This document shows positions 44,204-53,308 of a stretch of 64,000 bases of DNA, one piece after another. Made by a program: the position numbers and the translations under genes. This DNA comes from Rariglobus hedericola (GTDB lineage: Bacteria; Verrucomicrobiota; Verrucomicrobiia; Opitutales; Opitutaceae): NCBI RefSeq assembly GCF_007559335.1, contig NZ_VMBG01000002.1, positions 372,001 through 436,000 on the forward strand. The letters run 5' to 3'. Below the pieces are notes generated by a model. It ran no database searches and had not been told where the DNA came from. It worked only from the letters and a program-made list of their open reading frames with translations. Each line of letters opens with the position of its first letter. Position 1 is the first letter of the stretch.

Positions 44204-46750
44204 TTAAACCGCGGTGCCGAGCTTCAGTTCGACCTGGGTCACCGAAGGCGCGATGCGCGCCTGGTGGCTGAAGTAGTGGTCGCTGAGCACGGGATGCAGT
44301 GAATAGAGGCGGTCGAGCAAGTCGGCAAGGGTGTCGCCCAGCTTGGCGGCCTCGGTGTCGTCGAGCAGCGGATCGTCGTTGAAGTGGCGCGCGAGCGGAA
44401 CCGACGCGATGAAATGAAGGGTGTCCGAAACGGCTTCGATTGTCGGATCATCGCCTTGCTCGCGCACGTCCAGGCGGATGGCGCGCAGACTGGTTTTGAT
44501 TTGATGCAGATTGTGGAAAATACTGCGCGGGGCGTCGGGTTGTTGGAGAAACAACTCGGCGACATAACGCGGCTGGCTGCGCATCTGGTAGAGGCGGCGG
44601 TAGGCGTCCTGCGAGCCGAGCATGCGCAGGAGCGCGGAGAGCTCGGGGTTGTCGCGGTAGGGAACCTTGGCAGCCGCGGCGGCTTCGGCGGCGGAGTCTT
44701 TGGTGGTGGCCGCTGAATCCAACGCGCTGAGGATGTGGCGGAGCGCACTGCACGTCATCGTGGCGCGTTCGAGGTGCATGCCCATGTGGAGGAAATGCCA
44801 GCCGGCATCCTGCACCATGGTGCGGGCGGCGAGGCCAATCATGGCATTGATCTCGGTGAGCACGGCCTGCACGGCCTGCGTGGGCAGCGACGGACCGGTC
44901 TCAGGTCGGGCGACGGGCCGGCGGCCGGGGACGGGGCGGAGTTTATGCAGATCGTCGAGGCGACGGAGCAGCCGGCCGAGCGTGGTCCACACCTCGGGGC
45001 TCACGTAGTCGCGGAGTTGGCGGGCGTTTTCCACGGCCCAGCTGACCGAAGAATAGATCGAGCTGGAGTTGGCGGTGTCGAGGGACATGCGCCACATGAG
45101 ATCCGTGGAAAGCGAAGCGTGGGGATTGGCGCGCGCGGAGATCTTGTGGTCGGTGTGACCGGTGGCTTCGAGCAGACCGCGCCAGATGGGCAACCAGCGA
45201 CGACGGTCGCGGGCGGAGATTTCTTCGAGGGCCACGTCGTCGAGAATGGACAACATGCGGGCGGTGGCCTCGGCGCGTTCGAGGTAGCGGCCGAGCCAGA
45301 AAAGATGTTCGGCGGCGCGGGAACCGAGGGTGTTGGCCTGCACGCCGGCGGCGGAGGCTTCGTGGTCGGCGATGTCGCCGGAGTTGTCCTGCGTGTCGAT
45401 GAGCACGACGGCGTCGGCGGTGGCGCCGATGCGGGCGGCGGCGGAGTCAATGTCGCCGAGGCGCACGAGTCCGCCGGGGAACACAGAGAAGCGTTTGCCG
45501 TTGCAGAGGACGAAGGCGCTGAGGCGGGCGGGCGGGGCGTTGCGCGGACCGGGGCTGACGGGGAGGAGCTGAAGCTTGGGTTGCGCGACGAACGCGTGAG
45601 GGTTTTCCAACACGATGCGGGAAAGTCCGCCGGGGCCGAACAGCGCGGGCGACGCGGCGGGGGCCTGCGTGGAATGCCAGTCGCCGTGGCGCGGGTCATG
45701 GGCGGGCAGGATGCGCAGGTCGTTGCCGTTCTCGAGAATGTAGTCGAGGTGGTCGGTGTCGCCGCAGATGTAGGTGGGCACGGTGCCCAGCAGGGGTTTC
45801 TCGCCCAGGTAAAACCGCATGAGGCGCGGCACGTAGGCGTTGAGCGCGCGGCTCTCGGCGATACCCGTGCCGATGGAGTTGGCGATCACGACGTTGCCCG
45901 TGCGGATACACTGGAGGAGTCCGGGGATGCCGGCGTTCTCGCGATCGGTCGAGAAGACGACGGGATCGATGTGCGCTTCGTTCAGCCGGCGGTAGATGAC
46001 ATCCACGCGTTCAAGGCCGGCGATGGTTTTGAAGTAAACGCGGTTGTCGAGAACGAGGAGGTCGTCACCACGGGCCAGCGGAAGACCCATCTTGCGGGCG
46101 AGGAAACTGTGTTCGGAGTAAAACGGGTCGTGCGGACCGGCGGTGAGCACGACGATCGACGGAGCGCGGGCATCGTCGGGCGCCAGGGCGCGAAGATGAT
46201 CGAGCAGCTGTAGTGGAAAATTGATTACGCTGTGGTAGTCGGGCAGCGCGCGGTAGAGGTCGGTGGCCTCCTGGGTCATGAAACGCCGGTTCTGCACTGC
46301 ATAGCTCAGGCCGATGGGGGTGTTGGCGCGGGTATCGTCGAACAGCCAGCCGCCGGCGGTTTTGACGAGATCGAAACGCAGGAGCGTGGCCGGGCTGGCC
46401 CGGTCGGGCTCAAGACCGAGACAAGGCCGCCGGTAGTAAGGATCGGAAAGGACGAGCTCGGGCGGGAGGATTTGTTGATGAAGAGCCTGCTGGCTGCCGT
46501 AGAGATCGACGAGCAGCGCGTTGACGAAGTGCGCGCGCTGGCGGAGGGCGGCCTCAAGCAGCGACCACTCGGGCGCGTCGATGACGAGCGGAGTGGGTTC
46601 CAATTCCCAGAAAGGCTGGGCGCCCGAGCCGGGATTGAGTCCGAAATCCGTCAAGCCGGCGTCGCGGATGGAGGCACGGAGCCGTCCGCGCAACGGGCGA
46701 AGTTGCGCGGGATGGAGCGTGGGATATTGCGGCGACCGGACGGACGACAT
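44204..46750 (-). CDS. Fused circularly permuted ATP-grasp / alpha-E domain protein
   Basis: 848 residues from MSSVRSPQYP; the upstream in-frame extension is Cys/Arg-rich and unlike the family. The N-terminal ~480 residues match the circularly permuted type-2 ATP-grasp family (DUF404/407): LLRFDLVKTAGGWLFDDTRA, SIVVLTAGPHDPFYSEHSFL, VYFKTIAGLERVDVIYRRL, NAYVPRLMRFYLGEKPLL. The C-terminal ~320 residues match the alpha-E domain (DUF403): AEHLFWLGRYLERAEATARM, ARQLRDYVSPEVW and AGWHFLHMGMHLERATMTCS. These are often separate adjacent genes; here they are one. It is predicted to ligate an amino acid or peptide to an unknown substrate. It is divergent from the rhomboid gene across a perfect palindrome. 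Confidence 0.9.
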   Translation of the reverse strand: MSSVRSPQYPTLHPAQLRPLRGRLRASIRDAGLTDFGLNPGSGAQPFWELEPTPLVIDAPEWSLLEAALRQRAHFVNALLVDLYGSQQALHQQILPPELVLSDPYYRRPCLGLEPDRASPATLLRFDLVKTAGGWLFDDTRANTPIGLSYAVQNRRFMTQEATDLYRALPDYHSVINFPLQLLDHLRALAPDDARAPSIVVLTAGPHDPFYSEHSFLARKMGLPLARGDDLLVLDNRVYFKTIAGLERVDVIYRRLNEAHIDPVVFSTDRENAGIPGLLQCIRTGNVVIANSIGTGIAESRALNAYVPRLMRFYLGEKPLLGTVPTYICGDTDHLDYILENGNDLRILPAHDPRHGDWHSTQAPAASPALFGPGGLSRIVLENPHAFVAQPKLQLLPVSPGPRNAPPARLSAFVLCNGKRFSVFPGGLVRLGDIDSAAARIGATADAVVLIDTQDNSGDIADHEASAAGVQANTLGSRAAEHLFWLGRYLERAEATARMLSILDDVALEEISARDRRRWLPIWRGLLEATGHTDHKISARANPHASLSTDLMWRMSLDTANSSSIYSSVSWAVENARQLRDYVSPEVWTTLGRLLRRLDDLHKLRPVPGRRPVARPETGPSLPTQAVQAVLTEINAMIGLAARTMVQDAGWHFLHMGMHLERATMTCSALRHILSALDSAATTKDSAAEAAAAAKVPYRDNPELSALLRMLGSQDAYRRLYQMRSQPRYVAELFLQQPDAPRSIFHNLHQIKTSLRAIRLDVREQGDDPTIEAVSDTLHFIASVPLARHFNDDPLLDDTEAAKLGDTLADLLDRLYSLHPVLSDHYFSHQARIAPSVTQVELKLGTAV

Positions 46751-46870
46751 GAAAACGAAGGTGAATGAAACAGAGGTGCGGGCGACAGGCGCAAGCACGC
46801 CGTTTGCCACACACTGGCGGCAGCCCAAATGAATTGAGCCTGAACGATCGGGGACAATTCAGGGACATGA

Positions 46871-46901
46871 CAGGTTTGTAACTTAATAAGTTACAAACCT
46901 G
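46871..46901. promoter_or_regulatory. Perfect 14-bp-arm palindrome in divergent promoter region
   Basis: CAGGTTTGTAACTT (46871-46884) and AAGTTACAAACCTG (46888-46901) are exact inverse complements separated by AAT. It is AT-rich in a GC-rich genome and lies between the starts of two divergent genes, which favours a dimeric-regulator operator. A T-rich stretch follows on the plus side, so a terminator is a weaker alternative. Confidence 0.6.
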
Positions 46902-46910
46902 CCGGTTTTA

Positions 46911-47756
46911 TTGGCATTGAAGAGGAAGCGCAGGTGGGTTGTGAGGGTATGCGCGCAGGTGTGGCTCGTGGGGTGGAATGGGCGGGACGCAGGCGCGGCG
47001 GAGGTGATCACTGTAAACGTTTTCTTTGCGGTGGTTTTGGCGGTTGGCGCGGCGGCGCTGGGTGGTTTGCTCGCGGGCATGATTCCGCTTTGGGACTCGC
47101 ATCCGCATAAACGCGCACCTGTGGTCACGGTCACGCTGATCTTGGCCAACCTGGTGGTGTTCGGCTACGAGGCGATGTTGATGCTCCAAGGCGGCGGAGC
47201 ACTGGAGGCGTTTGTGACCCGACATGCGCTGGTGCCGTCGCGGTTGATCGCGGGGTGGTCCGAACAGGAGCAGTGGCTGACGCTGGGCTCGCATATGTTT
47301 TTGCATGGCAGCGTGGCGCATGTGCTGGGGAACTGCTGGTTCCTGTGGATTTTTGGCAACAACGTGGAGTGCAAACTGGGGCACGTCCGCTACCTGTTGT
47401 TTTATGTGGCGGGCGGGCTTGGAGCGGCGGCGTTGCAGATTGCGGTGGCACCCTCGGCGACGGTTCCGATGATCGGCGCGAGCGGAGCGATTTCGGCGGT
47501 GCTGGGCGCGTATTTTATTCTGCTGCCGACGGCTTGGATCGTGACGCTGGTGCCGTGGATCGTGCCGATCCTGCCGGTTCCGGCCTTTCTATTTTTAATC
47601 CTGTGGTTCGCCCTGCAAGCCGTGAACGGCTTCGGCGTGCTGTTGGGCGGCACGGCCGGTGCGAGCGGCGTGGCGTGGTGGGCGCACGCGGGCGGTTTTC
47701 TGACCGGCGTGTGTCTGACACTCTGGGCGAAGAGCAATCGCTGGGTGAGGAAGTGA
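46911..47756 (+). CDS. Rhomboid-family intramembrane serine protease
   Basis: Up to 281 residues; the start is uncertain (TTG 46911 or GTG 47004), because no ATG precedes the first helix in frame. A first helix (VFFAVVLAVGAAALGGLLAG) precedes the six-helix rhomboid core. The conserved HxxxxHxxxN helix reads HMFLHGSVAHVLGNCWFLWI, the catalytic Ser is in GASGAISAVLGAYF, and the catalytic His in WWAHAGGFLTGVC. It cleaves membrane proteins within the bilayer; the substrate is unknown. It starts right after the palindrome and faces the GT4 gene convergently. Confidence 0.9.
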   Translation: MALKRKRRWVVRVCAQVWLVGWNGRDAGAAEVITVNVFFAVVLAVGAAALGGLLAGMIPLWDSHPHKRAPVVTVTLILANLVVFGYEAMLMLQGGGALEAFVTRHALVPSRLIAGWSEQEQWLTLGSHMFLHGSVAHVLGNCWFLWIFGNNVECKLGHVRYLLFYVAGGLGAAALQIAVAPSATVPMIGASGAISAVLGAYFILLPTAWIVTLVPWIVPILPVPAFLFLILWFALQAVNGFGVLLGGTAGASGVAWWAHAGGFLTGVCLTLWAKSNRWVRK

Positions 47757-47775
47757 CTCGTGCCGATTTCGCGAT

Positions 47776-48915
47776 TTAGAGGATTCTGGCGGGCTGGGTG
47801 GTTTTGAAGAGCGCGATCAATTGATCGGCGACCCGGTCCACGGTGAAGTGGCGGCGGGCTTTTTCGAGGCCACGGGCGCCAAGGCGGGCGGCGAGCGCGG
47901 GGTCGGTGTAGAGGAGCCAGAGGGCGTCGGCCAGTGCTTGTTCATCCCCTTCGGGGACGAGCAGACCGTCTTCGTTGTGAGTGATCAGGTGAGGCATCGA
48001 GCCGGCGGCAAAAGCGACGACGGGACGACCATGCGACCAGGCTTCGATGATGGTGCGGCCGAAGGTTTCGGGGCCGCCGTCGCGGCTCACACTGGTCACC
48101 ACCACGCAACTACAGTGACGCAGTTCGTCGGCGGGATCTTCGGCGTGTTCGAGCAACTCGAAACCTTCGGAGCCCGCGAGGCCGGCCGCGGCGATTTGTT
48201 GTTCAAGCGCGTGACGCAGTTGCGGTATGCCGGTGACTCCGCGTGAGCGGATGTGGACGGGGCGGCCTGCGGTGCGCAGGAGGGCGGCGGCGCGGATGAG
48301 GTGCGTATGGCCTTTCCACGGGTTGACTGTGGCGAGGTGCAGGACGTAGCCGGAGCGCGCGGTCCGGGCGGTAAGGGACGTGAGATCGGGAAGCGCCACC
48401 ATGTCAGGGATGATGCTCACGGAGCGCGGGGTGGAGGGTGCGACCCAAGGAGTGAGATAAGCAGGGCGCTCGAGCACGGCCGGACCCGGGATCAGCACTT
48501 GGGCTTCGGGGAGACGGGTGAATACTCCGGGGAGATCAAACCAGAGAAAGTCGCGGACATAGATCCAAGTGGGAATGGCGGAGTGGCGGGGCGGGAGTTG
48601 CGCGGCGCGGCTGACGATCATCGCCGAGAGTTCGGTATTCGTCAGGATGACATCGGGGCGGAACAGGAGTCGGGCCGCGTGAAAGGCGAGAACGGTGTTG
48701 CGGGAGCCGCACCGGTTTTCGTCGAGCGGGAGCGGCCAGAGTGTGATAGGCACGCCAGCGCGGCGGGCGGCGGTGTGGAGATTGCGGCGATGTCGGGTGT
48801 TGCCGGTGAGGACGAGCACGTCGGCGCGTTGGGCCAGCTCGGGGGCGAGCAGTTCCAGGCTGCGTTCCGCACCTCCGTAGCCGGTGGCGGTGGAGACAAT
48901 CAAAATACGAAGCAT
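47776..48915 (-). CDS. GT4-family glycosyltransferase
   Basis: 379 residues. Two Rossmann-like halves: the N-terminal acceptor half begins RILIVSTATGYGGAERSLEL with the GGAE loop, and the C-terminal donor half has YVLHLATVNPWKGHTHLIRA, SRDGGPETFGRTIIEAWSHG (E-x7-E donor site) and PVVAFAAGSMPHLITHNEDG. Length is normal for GT4. It transfers a sugar from a nucleotide-sugar to an unknown acceptor at the membrane. It is downstream of the pilT pair on the same strand by four bases, which could mean co-transcription, for example in surface polysaccharide or pilin-related glycosylation; that link is speculative. Confidence 0.87.
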   Translation of the reverse strand: MLRILIVSTATGYGGAERSLELLAPELAQRADVLVLTGNTRHRRNLHTAARRAGVPITLWPLPLDENRCGSRNTVLAFHAARLLFRPDVILTNTELSAMIVSRAAQLPPRHSAIPTWIYVRDFLWFDLPGVFTRLPEAQVLIPGPAVLERPAYLTPWVAPSTPRSVSIIPDMVALPDLTSLTARTARSGYVLHLATVNPWKGHTHLIRAAALLRTAGRPVHIRSRGVTGIPQLRHALEQQIAAAGLAGSEGFELLEHAEDPADELRHCSCVVVTSVSRDGGPETFGRTIIEAWSHGRPVVAFAAGSMPHLITHNEDGLLVPEGDEQALADALWLLYTDPALAARLGARGLEKARRHFTVDRVADQLIALFKTTQPARIL

Positions 48916-48918
48916 CTA

Positions 48919-49995
48919 TCAGTGCGCGCCGTCGAGATCGCCCGGCTGGAGAAACTGGGTGAAGGCGGCTTTGTGGGCGGCTTTCATGTAGGCTTCCTTG
49001 CCGGAGATGCTGCCCTCTTTCACGCGTTCTAGGAGGCTGTGGTCCATGGTAACCATGCCGTCGGCACCACCGCCCTCGATGATGGCGCGGATGTTGTTGA
49101 TCTGGCCGCTACGGATCGTATTGGGCAACGCCTCGTGCTGGAGGAGAATCTCGTGCACAGCGCAACGTCCCTTGGGTAGGGCGCGGCAGAGGAGCTGTGA
49201 GACGACGCCGGCAAGACAACCCGCGAGCATCACGCGGACCTGGTTCTGCTCGTCGGCGGGGAAGGCGTTGATGATGCGGTCGATGGTCTTCGGGGCGTTG
49301 TTGGTATGTAGCGTGCCGAAGACGAGCATGCCCATGCTGGCGCAACTCAGGGCGAGCTTGATGGTTTCCAGTTCGCGCATTTCGCCGACGAGCAGGATGT
49401 CGGGATCGTGGCGCATGGCGCCTTTCAGCGCGGCGGCGAAGGAGCCGGTGTGGTCGCCGACCTCGCGATGCACGATCACGGACTTCTTGTTTTTATGAAC
49501 GAACTCGATCGGGTCCTCGATCGTGATGATGTGGCGCGCCGACGTGTCGTTGATGTAGTCGATCATCGCGGCCAGCGTAGTGGATTTACCACTACCGGTC
49601 GGTCCGGTGACGACGACGAGGCCCTCGTTGAGGTGGCAGAGTTTTTTGAGCGCCTCGGGCAGGCGCAGGTCGGCGAAGGAAAGGATCTTCGAGGGAATCT
49701 GGCGGAGGACGGCGGCCTGGCCCCAGTGGTTGTAGAGGAAATTGGCGCGGAAGCGGGCGAGACCGGGAATCTCGTGGGCGAGGTCGAGGTCCTTCTTTTC
49801 GAGGAACTGCTTCCAGCGGTGGGGCGGGCAGATTTCCTTGAGCAGCGCCTCCATTTTTTCGGCGGTGAAGGGCGTTTCGCTGATGGGCGTGAGCACGCCG
49901 GACAGCCGGGCTTTGGGCGGCAGGCCGACGGTCAGGTGGAGGTCGGAACCGCCGCGCTCGAGCATGAAACGGAGAAGAGTGTCGATGGCGGCCAT
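48919..49995 (-). CDS. pilT: PilT/PilU-type pilus retraction ATPase
   Basis: 358 residues from MAAIDTLLRFMLERGGSDLH; longer in-frame extensions are Arg-rich and lack conservation. Walker A GPTGSGKSTTL, Asp box (HIITIEDPIEFVHKNKKS), Walker B DILLVGEMRELET, His box (FGTLHTNNAPKTIDRIINAF) and the C-terminal AIIEGGGADGMVTMDHSLLE segment are present. PilT powers retraction of type IV pili at the inner membrane. The start lies two bases from the stop of the other PilT-family gene, so the two are co-expressed. No pilin or assembly genes are in the window. Confidence 0.92.
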   Translation of the reverse strand: MAAIDTLLRFMLERGGSDLHLTVGLPPKARLSGVLTPISETPFTAEKMEALLKEICPPHRWKQFLEKKDLDLAHEIPGLARFRANFLYNHWGQAAVLRQIPSKILSFADLRLPEALKKLCHLNEGLVVVTGPTGSGKSTTLAAMIDYINDTSARHIITIEDPIEFVHKNKKSVIVHREVGDHTGSFAAALKGAMRHDPDILLVGEMRELETIKLALSCASMGMLVFGTLHTNNAPKTIDRIINAFPADEQNQVRVMLAGCLAGVVSQLLCRALPKGRCAVHEILLQHEALPNTIRSGQINNIRAIIEGGGADGMVTMDHSLLERVKEGSISGKEAYMKAAHKAAFTQFLQPGDLDGAH

Positions 49996-49997
49996 GA

Positions 49998-51443
49998 TCA
50001 GGTGATTTTTGCGCGCAACATGCGGTTGCTGATGTTCTGGCGGGCGGTTTCGGCGGAGACGGAGCCTTTTTGGTAAAGCTCGAAGACGACGTTTTCCATG
50101 AGGCACATGCCCTCGCGGGTGCCGGTTTCGAGGACGTTGCGCAGACCCTGGGTTTTGCCGTCACGGATGAGGGCGGAGACCGCGGTGTTGGCCACGAGGA
50201 GTTCCGTGGCGAGGACGAGGCCGCCGGAGGTGTCGGGCAGGAGACGCTGGCAAAGAATGCCGCGCAGGCTTTCCGAGACGCTGGCGCGGATCTGCGCCTG
50301 CTGGGCGGGCGGGAACACGTCGAGCAGCCGGTTGAGCGTGGTGGCCGCGTCACTGGTGTGCATGGTGCCGATCACCAAGTGACCGGTTTCGCTGGCGGTG
50401 ACGGCCATCTCGATGGTTTCGAGGTCGCGGAGTTCGCCGATGATAATGACGTCGGGATCTTCGCGGAGGGCGCCTTTCAACGCGGTGGCAAACGACTCAG
50501 TGTGGGGGCCGATTTCGCGCTGGGTGACGTTGCAACCCTTGGCGGGCTGCACGACCTCGATGGGGTCCTCGACCGTGATAATGTGATCGGTGCGGGACTC
50601 GTTGAGCTCGGCCACGAGAGCGGCGAGCGTGGTGGTTTTCCCGGAGCCGACGGGGCCGGTGACGAGGATGAGGCCGTTGTGGTAATTGAGGAGTTTGCGG
50701 ACGGCCTCGACGTTGCGCAGGCCGAGTTGGTCGAGGCGCGGGATGGTGGCGGGCACCATGCGGTAGCAGCCGGAGACACCGGCTTTGTGCACCATGAGGT
50801 TCACTCGAAAACGGCCGGTCGCATCGAGGGCCAAGGGATAATCGAAGTCGCGGGTTTGCTCGAACAGCTCGCGTTGGTGCGGGGTGAGCAGGGCGATGTT
50901 GAGGCGGCGTGAATCGTCTTCGGAGAGGATGTGTTCCGAGAGGTTTTTCAACATGCGCTGGGCGCGGATGAACGGCTTGGTCCCTGCGGAAAGGTGCAGG
51001 TCGCTCGCGCCGTAGCGGGCGCAGGCGCGTAGCAAGGTGCGCATGGAGGCGGCGACGGCGGAATCGTCCATCGCGGAGATCATGTCGAAGGGGATCGACG
51101 GGATCTTGGGCGGGCCCTCGCTGGCGCTGGTCACCATGAAAGGCGGGGCGGTGTCGCCGGTGGCGCGGCGCGCGGGCATCGGTGGCGTGGTGGCGCGCGA
51201 CGGACCGCCGGCGGTAAACGGATCGTCGGCCGGCGGACCGACTTTGCCTTTGGTGAGGGCGAGGCCGGCGATTTTTTCCAAAATGGCGTGGTCCTCGATG
51301 TGGCCGTCGTCGATGAGCTCTTGGGCAAAGTCCATCAGATCGGCGGAGTCGCCGAGCTTGGCACGGACGGTGTTGGCCTGCGTTTGAGTTACGAGGCCTT
51401 GGTCGAGGCAGAGACGGACGAGCCAGCGGATCTCGTTTTGCAT
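49998..51443 (-). CDS. PilT-family ATPase with N-terminal extension
   Basis: 481 residues. The first ~115 residues (EIRWLVRLCLDQGLVTQTQA; FAQELIDDGHIEDHAILEKI) form a helical extension absent from PilT, followed by a Pro/Thr-rich linker. The ATPase core has GASDLHLSAGTKPFIR, Walker A GPVGSGKTTTL, Asp box (HIITVEDPIEVVQPAKG), Walker B DVIIIGELRDLET and His box IGTMHTSDAATTLNRLL. It is probably an accessory retraction ATPase (PilU-like role) or a regulator of pilus dynamics. First of the tandem pair. Confidence 0.9.
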   Translation of the reverse strand: MQNEIRWLVRLCLDQGLVTQTQANTVRAKLGDSADLMDFAQELIDDGHIEDHAILEKIAGLALTKGKVGPPADDPFTAGGPSRATTPPMPARRATGDTAPPFMVTSASEGPPKIPSIPFDMISAMDDSAVAASMRTLLRACARYGASDLHLSAGTKPFIRAQRMLKNLSEHILSEDDSRRLNIALLTPHQRELFEQTRDFDYPLALDATGRFRVNLMVHKAGVSGCYRMVPATIPRLDQLGLRNVEAVRKLLNYHNGLILVTGPVGSGKTTTLAALVAELNESRTDHIITVEDPIEVVQPAKGCNVTQREIGPHTESFATALKGALREDPDVIIIGELRDLETIEMAVTASETGHLVIGTMHTSDAATTLNRLLDVFPPAQQAQIRASVSESLRGILCQRLLPDTSGGLVLATELLVANTAVSALIRDGKTQGLRNVLETGTREGMCLMENVVFELYQKGSVSAETARQNISNRMLRAKIT

Positions 51444-51574
51444 GAATAGCCGGCGAAGCCGGAATCAGGCCAGTGTGCGATGCGCGAGTGCGGAGCCAAG
51501 TCCCAACACCGGCCATATCGAAGGTTGCAAAGCCGGTCGTTTAGCAGACGCTGCGAAGCTTAATCCGTTCATTC

Positions 51575-53236
51575 ATGTTACGAAAGATCATCACGAAGCT
51601 GCGCGACACATTCGCCCCTTCGTCCAAGGCCAATCCCGAGCTCAAAGGCGGCCATCCTGTTTACGACGTTAAGCCCAAATCCGGTCCCGCCCGCGGCGGC
51701 GATCACTCCCGTCCTCGCGAACAAGGTTCCAAGGGGCCCGGCAAACCGGCTCACCCGCATAATCAGCACAATTCATCTCAATCCCAGCCCCGTCCCGATC
51801 GTCCGCCGCGTGAACCCAACGCAGGTGGCGGCGGTGGCGGAGCGGGCGCCGGTCGTCGCAACAACGGTCCGCGCCCCGATCGCGGTCCCGGTCCCCGCAA
51901 CGATCACGGGCATGGCGGTGGTCCGAAACACGCGGAAAAACGCGAGCGTCCGGCCATCGACCAATCCTTCGACGGTCCGACGCGAGCGCCCATCAAGCCG
52001 GTCGCGGCCATTGAAATCCCCAAGCAGGATACGGCCTTCACCAAGATCGGCCTGAGTGATGCGATTGCCTTCGCGGTCGCCGAGATGGGTTACAATGAGC
52101 CGACGCCGATTCAGGCGCAGGCGATCCCGGTGATCCTTGAAGGCAAGGACGTGATCGGTTCCGCCCAGACGGGCACGGGCAAGACGGCGGCCTTCGCGCT
52201 GCCGCTCATGAACCGCCTCGGCGCGCACCAAAAGAAAACGCGCTGCCTCGTGCTCGAGCCGACGCGCGAACTCGCGTTGCAGGTGGAAGAGGCGTTTCAA
52301 AAATACGCCAAATACACCGACCTCACCGTCACCGTGGTGTATGGCGGCGTCGGATACGGCAAACAACGCGACGACCTCGCCCGTGGCGTGGACGTGATTG
52401 CCGCCACGCCGGGGCGCCTGCTCGATCATTTGGAGCAAGGCACCGCCAGCCTCGAGGGCGTGGAGATTCTGGTGCTCGACGAAGTCGACCGCATGCTCGA
52501 CATGGGCTTCCTGCCCGACGTGAAACGCATCATCCAGCGCTGTCCGAAAGTGCGCCAGACGCTGTTCTTCAGCGCGACGATGCCGCCCGAACTGGCGCAA
52601 CTCTCGTCGTGGGCGCTGAGCAATCCGGTCGAGATCAAGATCGGCCAGCGCCGCTCGGCCGCCGAGACGGTGTCTCATGCGTTTTATCCGGTGGTCGCTC
52701 CGCAGAAATTCGACCTGCTGATCGAGCTGCTGCGCCGCACGGAGTTTAAGAGCATCATCATTTTCACGCGCACCAAGATGGGTGCGGACCGCATCGCGCA
52801 TCGTCTGCTGGCGGAGAAACACACGGTGGGCGTGATCCACTCCGACCGCAGCCAGCGCGAGCGCGTCGAGGCGTTGCAAGGCTTCAAGGACGGCACGTTC
52901 GAGGTGCTCGTTGCGACTGACATCGCGGCTCGCGGGTTGGACATCGCGGGTGTTTCCCACGTCATCAATTACGACGTGCCGGAGAACCCCGAGGACTACG
53001 TGCACCGCATCGGCCGCACGGGTCGCGCGCAGACGACCGGCGATGCGTTTACGCTCGTGACCGAGGACGACGTGCGCGACGCGCGATCCATCGAGCGTTT
53101 CATCGGCGCGGCGATCGAGCGGAAGAAAATCGACAACTTCCCTTACACCTACTCGGCGTTGTTTGACGAGAAGGCGCTGGCCGAGGCAGCTCCGCCGCCC
53201 AAGCCGAAGAGCCGTCTGATGCGCGGCTCGCGTTGA
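51575..53236 (+). CDS. DEAD-box-type RNA helicase (RhlE-like) with DEVD motif II
   Basis: 553 residues. The N-terminal ~150 residues are Gly/Pro/Arg/His/Asn-rich and probably disordered, an RNA-binding or phase-separating tail. The core has the Q motif region (FTKIGLSDAIAFAVAEMGYN, EPTPIQAQAIP), motif I AQTGTGKTAAF, Ia PTRELALQ, Ib TPGRLLDHL, motif II VLDEVDRMLDMGF (DEVD where DEAD is usual), III SATMP, V ATDIAARGLDIAG and VI HRIGRTGRA. The tail ends in basic residues. It unwinds short RNA duplexes using ATP, perhaps in ribosome assembly or cold growth. It ends at a strong terminator. Confidence 0.92.
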   Translation: MLRKIITKLRDTFAPSSKANPELKGGHPVYDVKPKSGPARGGDHSRPREQGSKGPGKPAHPHNQHNSSQSQPRPDRPPREPNAGGGGGGAGAGRRNNGPRPDRGPGPRNDHGHGGGPKHAEKRERPAIDQSFDGPTRAPIKPVAAIEIPKQDTAFTKIGLSDAIAFAVAEMGYNEPTPIQAQAIPVILEGKDVIGSAQTGTGKTAAFALPLMNRLGAHQKKTRCLVLEPTRELALQVEEAFQKYAKYTDLTVTVVYGGVGYGKQRDDLARGVDVIAATPGRLLDHLEQGTASLEGVEILVLDEVDRMLDMGFLPDVKRIIQRCPKVRQTLFFSATMPPELAQLSSWALSNPVEIKIGQRRSAAETVSHAFYPVVAPQKFDLLIELLRRTEFKSIIIFTRTKMGADRIAHRLLAEKHTVGVIHSDRSQRERVEALQGFKDGTFEVLVATDIAARGLDIAGVSHVINYDVPENPEDYVHRIGRTGRAQTTGDAFTLVTEDDVRDARSIERFIGAAIERKKIDNFPYTYSALFDEKALAEAAPPPKPKSRLMRGSR

Positions 53237-53255
53237 GTGACGCGCGGTGGACATG

Positions 53256-53287
53256 AAAAAGCCGGACGAATTTCGTCCGGCTTTTTT
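53256..53287. terminator. Bidirectional intrinsic terminator
   Basis: GCCGGACGA (53261-53269) and TCGTCCGGC (53273-53281) form a perfect nine-base stem around a three-base loop, extended by an A-run on the left and a T-run on the right. It lies between the convergent helicase and aquaporin genes. Confidence 0.92.
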
Positions 53288-53308
53288 GTGAGCTTTTGAT
53301 GAGGATGC

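Noticed and set aside
44735-46213. 492-residue plus-strand frame
   Set aside because: Antisense to the ATP-grasp/alpha-E gene and Gly/Val/Glu/His-rich without motifs.
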